From the NCBI GenBank assembly GCA_902489295.1, contig CABTZM010000056.1, positions 1-10,707 on the forward strand: a stretch of 10,707 nucleotides of DNA, written 5' to 3'. Made by a program: the position numbers and the translations under genes. The notes below the pieces were generated by a model, which saw only the letters and a program-made list of their open reading frames with translations, was not told the origin of the DNA and made no database searches. Source of the DNA: an uncultured Collinsella sp. GTDB lineage: Bacteria > Actinomycetota > Coriobacteriia > Coriobacteriales > Coriobacteriaceae. Position 1 is the stretch's first letter. Each line of letters starts with the position of its first letter. Positions 4,418 through 10,707 of the stretch are shown piece after piece.

Positions 4418-6493
4418 CTAACGCAGGTACGCCTTTGCGTTGCCCAGGCTGTAGGCGATCGTTGAGCCGTTGTGCAGCAGTGACGACGTCTGCGGAGTGA
4501 TCATGCCGGTAATGCCCAGCGCCAGGAGCGCCGAGTTGGTGAGCATCACCTTGGAATACGAACTCGTCAGACGATCGATAAGCCCCTGACTCATACGGCG
4601 CAGGCGCACGATCGCGGCAAGATCCGTATCGGTCAGGATGATGTCGGCAACCTCCTTGGCGATGTCGCTTCCGCCACCCATCGCCAAGCCCACGTCGGCC
4701 AAACCGAGCGCCGGCGAATCGTTGACACCGTCGCCCACCATGGCAACGTGGCGCCCCTCGCCCTTAATGCGCTCCACATACGCGTACTTGTCCTCGGGCA
4801 GCAGCTCGGCCTTAAACTCGTCGACCCCTGCCTCGCGAGCAATGCGCTCGGCCGTGCGCTCCGAGTCGCCCGTGAGCATAACGACATGCTTAACGCCCAA
4901 CGCGTGCAGGTCGGCGATGGCCTCACGGACCCCGGCCTTGAGCGGATCCTCGATGCCGAGCACGCCGACGACCTTTCCATCGACCGCCAGATACAGCGGC
5001 GACAGGCCCTGCATCTGGGACTCGATTTGCTCCTTAATGTCGGCCTCGAGCTGCGCGCTCTCGTCCTCAAACACAAAGTGTGCCGAGCCGATAATCGCGC
5101 GACGCCCTTCGATGGACGAAGCGATGCCGTGCGCCACAATATACTCGACCGCAGCGTGACGCTCGCGGTGCTCGAGCCCGCGCTCGCGGGCGGCGTTGAC
5201 CACGGCACGCGCCACCGGATGCGGAAAATGCTCCTCCAAGCAAGCGGAAAGGCGCAGGACCTCGTCCTCGCTCCAGCCGTCGGTCGTGAGCACGCAAGCT
5301 AGGCGCGGCTGGGCCTCGGTCAGCGTGCCGGTCTTGTCAAAGACAATGGTATCGGCCTTGGCAAACGACTCAAAGTACTTAGCGCCCTTGACCATAACGC
5401 CCATCTTGGCAGCATCGCTCATGGCAGTCATGACGGCAACGGAACCCGTGAGCTTGAGTGCGCACGAGTAGTCGACCATCAGCGCCGCGGAGGTCTTGAT
5501 GAGACTGCGCGTGGTGAGCGCAACCAGGCCCGCGAGCAGGAAGTTCCACGGGACGATCTTGTTGGCAAGGTCCTCCATATGCGACTGGCCCTCGGACTTG
5601 AGCGAGTCGGCCGTCTGCACGAGCGAGACGATTGAGCGCAGTTTGGTTTGCGCCGTATTGGCGCGCACGCGCACCAAGATGCCGCCGTCTTCCACGACGG
5701 TACCGGCGAACACGTCGTCGCCCACGCTGCGCTCGACGGCCAGCGGCTCGCCGGTCAGGGTCGCCTGGTTGACCATAGCGCTCCCCTGCTCGACAACACC
5801 GTCGATGCAGATGGACATGCCGGTGCGCACGGCGACCAAGTCGCCGGGCTCGAGCTCGATGGCGGCAACGCTTACCTCGGTGTCGCCGACGACCTTTTGC
5901 GCCTTGTCGGGCACATCGAGCAGCGAGTTGATGAGCTCGTTTTCGCTCATGGCGCGGGTGTAGTCCTCGAGCAGCTCGCCCACGTTGAGCAGGAACATCG
6001 TCTGGCCCGCGGTGTCGACATCACGCTTGACGAACGAAATGCCGATGGCCGAAGCGTCGAGCACGGGAACGGTCAGGCGCGGCTGCGCGAGCTCATGAAG
6101 GGCAGCGCGCAAAAATGCCATGTAACCGGCCACGACAAACACCGCACGCAGAGGCGTCGGCAAGAACCAACGACGTGCGTAATGGGCACCGATAAGTGTG
6201 GCAAGATCCATGACGAGCTTGTGCTTGCGTGGCTCAAGCTGCATCACGTAGCCTGTCTTTGCGTCGGCAATGGCCTGAGCGTCGAGCGCACCGACGGCGG
6301 CCAGCACGGCATCGCGGCGCGACTCGTCGTATTCGAGTGCCATCTGGCCGATGCGGCCGTAGACGCGCACCTTGTGCACGCCGTCGATGTCGCCGCCAAG
6401 CTTAAGAAGTGCATCGAGATCGCTCTCTGGCACAGGACCCGCCAATTGAAGACGGGTCCTGCCGGGGATCTCGCTAATAATCGAGAATCTCAT
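4418..6493 (-). CDS. P1B-type heavy-metal ATPase with SCA in place of CPC
   Basis: This 691-residue membrane pump has all P-type ATPase motifs: TGEP (247-250), phosphorylation site DKTGT (Asp386), HP locus HPVARA (His425-Pro426), TGDSERT (541-547) and GDGVNDSPAL (587-596). Residues 1-70 form an HMA_2-like domain (PGRTRLQL ... GVHKVRVYGRIGQMALEY) without the CxxC of copper pumps. Membrane pairs lie near 112-135, 140-175, 312-330 and 335-360, and a C-terminal pair at about 650-685 contains LLHNGST. The membrane motif where copper and zinc pumps have CPC reads DYSCALKL (341-348), so Cys344 is the lone cysteine. The metal is therefore uncertain; Mn, Fe or Zn export is plausible by analogy with mycobacterial CtpC-type pumps. 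The start ATG is weakly served by CTAGG. It follows the DUF6110 gene by 18 bases in one operon. The product is full length, with no sign of decay. Confidence 0.93.
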   Translation of the reverse strand: MRFSIISEIPGRTRLQLAGPVPESDLDALLKLGGDIDGVHKVRVYGRIGQMALEYDESRRDAVLAAVGALDAQAIADAKTGYVMQLEPRKHKLVMDLATLIGAHYARRWFLPTPLRAVFVVAGYMAFLRAALHELAQPRLTVPVLDASAIGISFVKRDVDTAGQTMFLLNVGELLEDYTRAMSENELINSLLDVPDKAQKVVGDTEVSVAAIELEPGDLVAVRTGMSICIDGVVEQGSAMVNQATLTGEPLAVERSVGDDVFAGTVVEDGGILVRVRANTAQTKLRSIVSLVQTADSLKSEGQSHMEDLANKIVPWNFLLAGLVALTTRSLIKTSAALMVDYSCALKLTGSVAVMTAMSDAAKMGVMVKGAKYFESFAKADTIVFDKTGTLTEAQPRLACVLTTDGWSEDEVLRLSACLEEHFPHPVARAVVNAARERGLEHRERHAAVEYIVAHGIASSIEGRRAIIGSAHFVFEDESAQLEADIKEQIESQMQGLSPLYLAVDGKVVGVLGIEDPLKAGVREAIADLHALGVKHVVMLTGDSERTAERIAREAGVDEFKAELLPEDKYAYVERIKGEGRHVAMVGDGVNDSPALGLADVGLAMGGGSDIAKEVADIILTDTDLAAIVRLRRMSQGLIDRLTSSYSKVMLTNSALLALGITGMITPQTSSLLHNGSTIAYSLGNAKAYLR

Positions 6494-6511
6494 AGTTTGT
6501 GCCTAGGAGCG

Positions 6512-6757
6512 CTACTCGGCTGCCTCGTCAGCAGCGGCCTCGCTCTGGGTGATGTAAGCAGCCTCGGCAACCATGTCGTCGACATTAGCCTTGGCCTGCT
6601 CGACCATGTCCTGGTAGCCGTTCTTGATGCGCATGCCGCACGCGATACCCTGCACGCAGGCATTCTTGACCGGAGCGCTGGTAAGCAGCTTGATGCCGGC
6701 CGTGCCAAGCAGAAAACCGCCACCGACAAGCAGGGTATTGAACGTCGACTTCTTCAT
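6512..6757 (-). CDS. DUF6110-like small membrane protein, ATPase partner
   Basis: The 81-residue product starts MKKSTFNTLLVGGGFLLGTAG. It has one N-terminal membrane segment (about residues 7-26) with a glycine-rich, zipper-like face (GGGFLLGTAG), then a predicted cytosolic amphipathic helix region with Cys34 and Cys40 and an acidic tail ending EAAADEAAE. This matches my recollection of DUF6110 proteins, which sit next to heavy-metal ATPases. The start at 6755-6757 has AGGGAG seven bases upstream; a longer frame upstream lacks such support. By analogy with mycobacterial PacL proteins (DUF1490), small one-helix partners encoded beside CtpC-type pumps, it may stabilise the pump or pass metal to it. 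There is no PacL-like His/Asp tail motif, so this is an inference. Confidence 0.8.
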   Translation of the reverse strand: MKKSTFNTLLVGGGFLLGTAGIKLLTSAPVKNACVQGIACGMRIKNGYQDMVEQAKANVDDMVAEAAYITQSEAAADEAAE

Positions 6758-6865
6758 GTTGCTTCTCCCTTTTGCCGCATTGGACGCGGCATGGTGCTTC
6801 AGCACCCGAGTAAACAAGTTTGCTCGAGCACGCTTTTGAAATATCTCAATTTTATCTAACTATCT
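6758..6865 (-). promoter_or_regulatory. Structured leader of the DUF6110-ATPase operon
   Basis: The leader of about 125 bases between the predicted start (about 6885) and the DUF6110 ATG can form three short hairpins on the minus strand: CGAGCAAAC/GTTTACTCG (one mismatch), GGTGCT/AGCACC, and GCCGC/GCGGC just before the ribosome binding site. The last could limit access to AGGGAG. No known riboswitch class is recognisable. Confidence 0.3.
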
Positions 6866-6885
6866 AGGTCAGCCATGGCTAACCT
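6866..6885. promoter_or_regulatory. Palindromic operator, site 1 (AGGTTAGCC-type)
   Basis: The plus strand reads AGGTCAGCCATGGCTAACCT, a 20-base palindrome with one mismatched pair. Read on the minus strand its core is GTTAGCCATGGCTGAC, which matches site 2 at 10589-10604 in 15 of 16 positions. It covers the predicted transcription start of the DUF6110-ATPase operon. The half-site AGGTTAG equals the core of the DtxR/IdeR half-site, but the halves are six bases apart instead of one. Confidence 0.65.
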
Positions 6886-6891
6886 TTTGAA

Positions 6892-6921
6892 AATTAACGA
6901 TGCGGAGTAACCGATTGTCAA
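6892..6921 (-). promoter_or_regulatory. Promoter of the DUF6110-ATPase operon
   Basis: The minus strand has the perfect -35 TTGACA (6916-6921) and, after 18 bases, TTAATT (6892-6897); TAATTT one base on is equally possible. Transcription would begin near 6885, inside the palindrome at 6866-6885, as expected for repression by steric block. Confidence 0.6.
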
Positions 6922-6924
6922 TGT

Positions 6925-6947
6925 GACAAAGGGACTGTCCCTTTGTC
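6925..6947. repeat. Perfect palindrome beyond the ABC operon
   Basis: Arms GACAAAGGGAC and GTCCCTTTGTC flank a single central T, 23 bases in all. It lies 5 bases past the stop of the second ABC gene. As RNA it would form a 10-pair stem with a 3-base loop, but no T tract follows on the minus strand, so it may only slow or stabilise the 3' end. A very similar AAAGGGAC/GTCCCTTT palindrome is, to my knowledge, frequent between genes in several gut bacteria. Confidence 0.7.
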
Positions 6948-6952
6948 CCTTC

Positions 6953-8710
6953 TTACAACTGCCAGGTAGCTGCTTCCTTTTGCAGCGCCACCATGCGAGC
7001 GAATTCTCCACCTGCCGCCTTGAGCTTCGCCGGAGTGCCCTGCTCGGCAACCACACCATCCTTGAGTACAACGATTTTGTCGGCATTCTCCACCGTACGC
7101 ATACGGTGGGCGATCACGATAACCGTCTTACCTGCAAGCAGACGGGAGAGCGCCTGCTGAACCACGGTCTCGTTCTCCACATCCAAGCTCGCCGTCGCCT
7201 CGTCCAGCAACACGATCGGCGCGTCTTTGAGCAGCGCGCGGGCGATGGAGATGCGCTGGCGCTCGCCGCCGGACAGCTTGGAGCCGTTCTCGCCGATCAT
7301 GGTGTCATAGCCCTGCGGCATGCGGCTTACAAACTCGTCGCAGTTGGCGGCACGCGCGGCAGCAAGCACTTCCTCATCGGTGGCATCGCGACGACCAAGA
7401 CGGATGTTTCCCATCACCGTGTCGTCAAAGAGCAGCACGTCTTGGAACACAATGGCGTAGTCGCGCAGCAACACCTCGGAATCCACGCTCGCAACATCCA
7501 CGCCGCCCACGGTGACCGTGCCTTCGGTGGCGTCCCAAAAGCGCGCGGCCAGGCGGCTCACCGTGGACTTACCGGAGCCCGAAGGACCGACCAGTGCCGT
7601 GACCTCGCCTTCCTTGGCGGTAAAGCTCACATCGGTAAGAACTTTCTCGCCGGCGCGGCCGTCCTCACCCGCACCATAGCCAAATGCCACGTGATCGAAC
7701 ACCACATCGTGGCCTACGGGCTCAAACTGCTCGCTGCCCCGCGCCACGGGCTCTTCCATGATGGAACGCATGCGCTTGGCCGACGACTCGGCGGCAAACA
7801 GCTCGGACATCAGCATCAGCGCCTGATCAAAGGGCGCATAGATGCGGCTCACCATAAGCAGGAAGGCAAACATCATCAAAAAGTCGACCTGGCCGGAGGC
7901 GACCATCGCAGCGCCCGTGACCAACGTGGTGGCAATCCCCAGGCGCAGGATGGCAAAGGCGGAGTTGACCAAAAGCCCATTGGCGAGCTCGCCTCTGGTG
8001 GTCTCGCGCTCCTCGGCATCGATCACGGCGTTGAGCCCCTCAAGATAATGAGCCTCCTGGTTGGTGGCGCGGATCTCGCGCACGCAGTCGAGCGTCTCCT
8101 GGATCGCCTCGGTAACCTTGACCTTCTCGGCACGCACATGGTCGAACACCGGGATCATGGGGCCGCGCGTCAGATACAGCACGGCAAAGGCCGCGGGAAC
8201 GCTCCAAAACGCCGCAATCGCCAGCTGCCAGCAAAAGAACAGCGACGCCACGAACACAATGACGCTTGCGATGATGGCACCCCAAAGCTCTCCCAGCACG
8301 TGGCTGTAGGCGTGCTCCATGGCCTGGACGTCGCCCATGATGGTCTCGGTTAAATCGGCCAGATCACGACGACCAAAAAACGACAGCGGCAGTTTGCGCA
8401 AGCGCTCGGCAATCTCCATACGCTGCTTGCCGCACTCCTCGTAAAAGATGCAGTAGGTGTAGTAATACTGCTGCCAGTTAGAGGCAAAGAGCAACACGAA
8501 AAAGACCAGGAGGCCGCCCACAATCGGCAGGGCATCCGGCAGGTCGGCACCGGTGGCGAGATGTTCGACAAAACCGGCCATGACCAGGAACAATAAGCCC
8601 ATGCCGGCCATGGTAATGAGATTGGTGAGCGCGGTCCAGAAAATGCCGCGTTTTACGCCGGCGACGCCTTTATCGGATAGGAAGTACTTCTTTTGGAATG
8701 AGGCGAACAT
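6953..8710 (-). CDS. ABC transporter permease/ATPase half, YbtQ/IrtB-like
   Basis: A 585-residue exporter-fold half transporter. The membrane domain covers residues 1-320, with helices near 24-48, 62-88, 142-162, 164-182, 250-270 and 275-292. The ATPase domain has Walker A GPSGSGKST (375-383), Q-loop Gln423, signature LSGGERQR (479-486), Walker B IVLLDE (499-504) with catalytic Glu504, and H-loop His535, all intact. The ATG directly abuts the stop of the preceding gene (TAAATG), and its ribosome site GGAGGCGAGG lies inside that gene, so the pair is co-translated and likely forms a heterodimer. Together with the partner's DEATAFADPE motif, this resembles YbtP/YbtQ and IrtA/IrtB, exporter-shaped ABC proteins that import metal-siderophore complexes. 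Generic drug or peptide export cannot be excluded from sequence alone. Confidence 0.93.
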   Translation of the reverse strand: MFASFQKKYFLSDKGVAGVKRGIFWTALTNLITMAGMGLLFLVMAGFVEHLATGADLPDALPIVGGLLVFFVLLFASNWQQYYYTYCIFYEECGKQRMEIAERLRKLPLSFFGRRDLADLTETIMGDVQAMEHAYSHVLGELWGAIIASVIVFVASLFFCWQLAIAAFWSVPAAFAVLYLTRGPMIPVFDHVRAEKVKVTEAIQETLDCVREIRATNQEAHYLEGLNAVIDAEERETTRGELANGLLVNSAFAILRLGIATTLVTGAAMVASGQVDFLMMFAFLLMVSRIYAPFDQALMLMSELFAAESSAKRMRSIMEEPVARGSEQFEPVGHDVVFDHVAFGYGAGEDGRAGEKVLTDVSFTAKEGEVTALVGPSGSGKSTVSRLAARFWDATEGTVTVGGVDVASVDSEVLLRDYAIVFQDVLLFDDTVMGNIRLGRRDATDEEVLAAARAANCDEFVSRMPQGYDTMIGENGSKLSGGERQRISIARALLKDAPIVLLDEATASLDVENETVVQQALSRLLAGKTVIVIAHRMRTVENADKIVVLKDGVVAEQGTPAKLKAAGGEFARMVALQKEAATWQL

Positions 8711-10534
8711 TTAGGCCTCGCCTCCCTTCGTGACGGCGGCATCCGCGGCAGCAGTGATCTTCCAGCTCGCGGCCTGTTCGTATTCGGCCCACATCTTGGC
8801 GTATAGACCGTTTTGGGACAGCAGCTCGGCATGGGTGCCAGTCTCCTGCACGCTACCTTGGTTGAGCACCACGATCTTGTCGGCCCCCACCACGGTCGAA
8901 AGCCGGTGCGCGATCATAATGACTGTGCGACCCGCCGCCAGCTTGCTAAAGGCACGCTGGATGAGCGCCTCGTTCTCGGGATCGGCAAACGCCGTGGCCT
9001 CATCGAGCACCACGATAGGCGCGTCTTTAAGGATCGCGCGGGCGAGTGCTACGCGCTGGACCTCGCCGCCCGAAAGATATGCCCCGCCGGCGCCGAGCAT
9101 GGTATTGATGCCCTGTGGGAGCTTGGCCACAATGTCGTCGCACTGAGCTGCGGAGAGGGCCGCCCGCACCTCGTCGTCAGTGGCCGCAGGCTTGGAGGCG
9201 CGCACGTTATCGGCAAGTGTTTGCCGGAACAGCTGGTTGGTCTGGAACACAAAGGCGACCTGGTCCATAAGCTCGTGCGGATCCATATCGCGAACGTCCA
9301 CACCGCCTACGAGCACTCGACCCGAAGAGACATCCCAAAAACGAGGAATCAGGCTTGCGCAGGTTGACTTACCGCCGCCCGAGGGACCCACCAGCGCAAG
9401 GGTACTGCCTGCGGGAACGTTAAAGGTTACGTGGCTGACGGCAGGTGCTTCGGCACCCTCGTACGTGAAGCTCACGTCCTCAAAGCGTACATCGCTGCCA
9501 GCAGGGTGCTTGGGCTGGGCAGGCACGGAGAGCTGCTTGGAATCCATAACGCTTCGGATGCGCGCCAGCGAATCGGCACTCATCTGAGAGGCCTCGCCCA
9601 CAAACATAAGCTTGGTCATGGCCGTCGGCACCACGGCCGAAAAGATCGCGTAAAACGTAAAATTGACCATAAAGTGCGCGAAGTCCGTCTCGCCCGGCGC
9701 CAGCAGCAGCGCCACAGGCAAAAGAAATGCCACAAGGCCGTTGAGCGCAGTAAGGTTGAGCACCTGCGGACCCCGGCAAAACGTACCCGCATAGTTTTGC
9801 GCCATATCGGCGTATTCGGCGATCGCATCGTGGAACGCCTTAAAGGAGTAGACCGTCTGCTGAAACACCTTGACCACGGGGATGCCGCGTACGTATTCGG
9901 TACCGGTCTTGTTCATCTTGACCAGCGCGCCCATGTAAGCCTTCATAAACTCGGCGCCCTTGCCGCTCATCATGGTGGCCATGGCGCAAAACGAAACGAC
10001 GACCGAGATTAAGCATGCCGCGCCCAAACGCCAATCGAGGGCAAATAGCAGCACGAGCAGGCCCACGACCATGGCGGTGGCACCGGCGATATCGGGCAGC
10101 ATGTGCGCGAGCAGCGTCTCGGTGGAGGCGGCACAGCCGTCTACGATACGGCGCAGCTCACCGGTGGCGTGCGTGTCAAAGTAGCCGAGCGGCAGCTTAA
10201 GCAGATGCTCGCTCGTAGTCTTGCGGATATTGGACGCGCAGCGAAACGCAGACAGGTGCGTGCACATGAGCCCCACGAAATAAGCTACGATGCTTGCCAG
10301 GGCAAAACCCACGGCCCACCAGCCATACATCGCGATATCGGTGGCTCCGCTCCAGTTAGGTGCCACGGCGATCAAATCGCGCGCGACAAGCCAAATGCAC
10401 ACGTACGGGCCAAAGCTCAGCAGCTGCGAGAGCGCCGAGAGCGCCATGCCCAAATACGTTAGGTATTTGCGGTCACCGGCATACGCGAGCAGCTCGCCGA
10501 TACCGCCACCTTCCTTTTTTGATCCCTTTGCCAT
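8711..10534 (-). CDS. ABC transporter permease/ATPase half, YbtP/IrtA-like
   Basis: A 607-residue half transporter, first in the operon. Membrane helices lie near 24-50, 68-92, 145-166, 168-190, 258-280 and 285-308. The ATPase domain has Walker A GPSGGGKST (383-391), Gln431, signature LSGGEVQR (488-495), Walker B IVVLDE (507-512) and His543. The D-loop region reads ATAFADPENE rather than the usual ATASLD, a wording I associate with YbtP/IrtA-type siderophore importers. It lacks the N-terminal siderophore-reductase domain of mycobacterial IrtA. The start at 10532-10534 has AAAGGA five bases upstream. No clear minus-strand promoter is visible before it. The palindrome at 10588-10605 lies 54 bases upstream, so metal-dependent control is plausible. 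Both ATP sites look competent. Confidence 0.93.
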   Translation of the reverse strand: MAKGSKKEGGGIGELLAYAGDRKYLTYLGMALSALSQLLSFGPYVCIWLVARDLIAVAPNWSGATDIAMYGWWAVGFALASIVAYFVGLMCTHLSAFRCASNIRKTTSEHLLKLPLGYFDTHATGELRRIVDGCAASTETLLAHMLPDIAGATAMVVGLLVLLFALDWRLGAACLISVVVSFCAMATMMSGKGAEFMKAYMGALVKMNKTGTEYVRGIPVVKVFQQTVYSFKAFHDAIAEYADMAQNYAGTFCRGPQVLNLTALNGLVAFLLPVALLLAPGETDFAHFMVNFTFYAIFSAVVPTAMTKLMFVGEASQMSADSLARIRSVMDSKQLSVPAQPKHPAGSDVRFEDVSFTYEGAEAPAVSHVTFNVPAGSTLALVGPSGGGKSTCASLIPRFWDVSSGRVLVGGVDVRDMDPHELMDQVAFVFQTNQLFRQTLADNVRASKPAATDDEVRAALSAAQCDDIVAKLPQGINTMLGAGGAYLSGGEVQRVALARAILKDAPIVVLDEATAFADPENEALIQRAFSKLAAGRTVIMIAHRLSTVVGADKIVVLNQGSVQETGTHAELLSQNGLYAKMWAEYEQAASWKITAAADAAVTKGGEA

Positions 10535-10553
10535 GAGATTCCTTTCTAACGGC

Positions 10554-10582
10554 TTGAGAGTTAACCGTAATCAACTTATCAT
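10554..10582 (+). promoter_or_regulatory. Strong rightward sigma70-type promoter
   Basis: TTGAGA (10554-10559), a 17-base spacer and TATCAT (10577-10582), each hexamer 5 of 6 to consensus. It is read away from the ABC operon, with a start near 10589, inside the palindrome of site 2. Its target is either the small frame at 10596-10679 or a gene beyond the window. Confidence 0.6.
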
Positions 10583-10587
10583 TGACG

Positions 10588-10605
10588 TGTTAGCCATGGC
10601 TCACA
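10588..10605. promoter_or_regulatory. Palindromic operator, site 2
   Basis: TGTTAGCCATGGCTCACA is an 18-base palindrome with one mismatched pair. Its core GTTAGCCATGGCTCAC differs from site 1 at one base. It covers the predicted start of the rightward promoter and stands 54 bases before the ABC operon, so one bound repressor could affect both directions. Confidence 0.65.
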
Positions 10606-10679
10606 ATCAAGCCAGGCGTGGACGTTTCTGCAAAGGAAAGGGACGCTTTTGCAAATACGGCGGGCAGCGACCGACATAA
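10596..10679 (+). CDS. Possible 27-residue Cys/Lys/Arg-rich peptide
   Basis: The frame from the ATG at 10596 to a TAA at 10677-10679 encodes 27 residues beginning MAHNQARRG, with two 7-residue repeats GRFCKGK-GRFCKYG (residues 9-22) and the tail GQRPT. It is strongly basic, with Cys12 and Cys19. The two 21-base repeats encode the same first five residues, GRFCK, with two base differences, both at silent third positions; this mildly favours coding. Against it, there is no ribosome binding site, and the ATG sits in the operator palindrome. It would need leaderless or near-leaderless translation (about 7 bases from the predicted start). Function unknown; a metal-binding or modified peptide is a guess. 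Confidence 0.4.
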   Translation: MAHNQARRGRFCKGKGRFCKYGGQRPT

Positions 10680-10707
10680 CCGAGCTCTACGCACCACAGT
10701 TTGAGCA

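Noticed and set aside
5648..6859. Plus-strand open frame of 403 codons
   Set aside because: Antisense shadow of the ATPase and DUF6110 genes, which carry full catalytic motifs.
6856..6875. Six-codon frame (MADLDS) opening at the ATG inside operator site 1
   Set aside because: Too short to judge, without a ribosome site, and the ATG is forced by the CCATGG palindrome centre.
6923..8353. Plus-strand open frame of 476 codons
   Set aside because: Antisense shadow of the second ABC gene; His/Arg/Gly-rich translation typical of reversed GC-rich code.
10290..10595. Upstream part of a plus-strand frame leading into the small peptide
   Set aside because: It is antisense to the ABC gene and crosses the promoter; only the portion from 10596 lies downstream of a plausible start.

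Overview
The window is chromosomal DNA from a high-G+C bacterium. Gene content and style point to a gut actinobacterium of the class Coriobacteriia, most like Collinsella. The indications are a GC-rich coding bias, GTG starts, a tmRNA tag ending in ALAA, a DUF6110/heavy-metal ATPase pair and a YbtP/YbtQ-like ABC pair. The genus is an inference; no database search was possible. Almost everything is on the minus strand. The only confident plus-strand gene is the hypothetical at 2920-3354.

Layout from left to right. (1) 1-684: the start of rpsI (cut by the window edge) and all of rplM, one ribosomal operon read leftward from a clear promoter at 657-684. (2) 746-1703: a patatin-like lipid hydrolase, with a long hairpin beyond its end. 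(3) 1704-2282: about 580 bases without a gene but rich in repeats. It holds four head-to-tail 62-base units abutting the patatin leader, then two 47-base direct repeats that each carry a 17-base exact copy of the ssrA T-arm in inverted orientation, and GC-rich stem-loops. (4) 2283-2787: ssrA (two-end tmRNA features, tag DNNSSFEPMALAA) with its terminator and a probable promoter. (5) 2920-3401: a small hypothetical protein and a strong hairpin shared with the convergent neighbour. (6) 3413-4347: a type II toxin-antitoxin operon (ribbon-helix-helix antitoxin, then PIN-domain toxin, 4-base overlap) with a palindromic candidate operator at its start. (7) 4357-6921: a DUF6110 small membrane protein and a P1B-type metal ATPase, with a strong terminator and a palindrome at the predicted transcription start. 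(8) 6925-10534: two half-size ABC transporter subunits, stop and start codons abutting, of the kind that import metal-siderophore complexes. (9) 10535-10707: an intergenic region with a second copy of the palindrome, a strong rightward promoter and a possible 27-residue Cys/Lys/Arg peptide gene.

The most interesting thread is regions 7-9. The 16-base palindrome GTTAGCCATGGCT(G/C)AC occurs twice, upstream of the ATPase operon and beside the ABC operon. Both copies have the same orientation and nearly the same offset from a sigma70-type -10 element. This suggests one metal-responsive repressor controlling uptake (ABC pair), an efflux or handling pump (ATPase plus DUF6110 partner) and a small rightward transcript. 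The half-sites match the core of DtxR/IdeR operators but the spacing differs, so the regulator is unknown. It is not encoded in the window.
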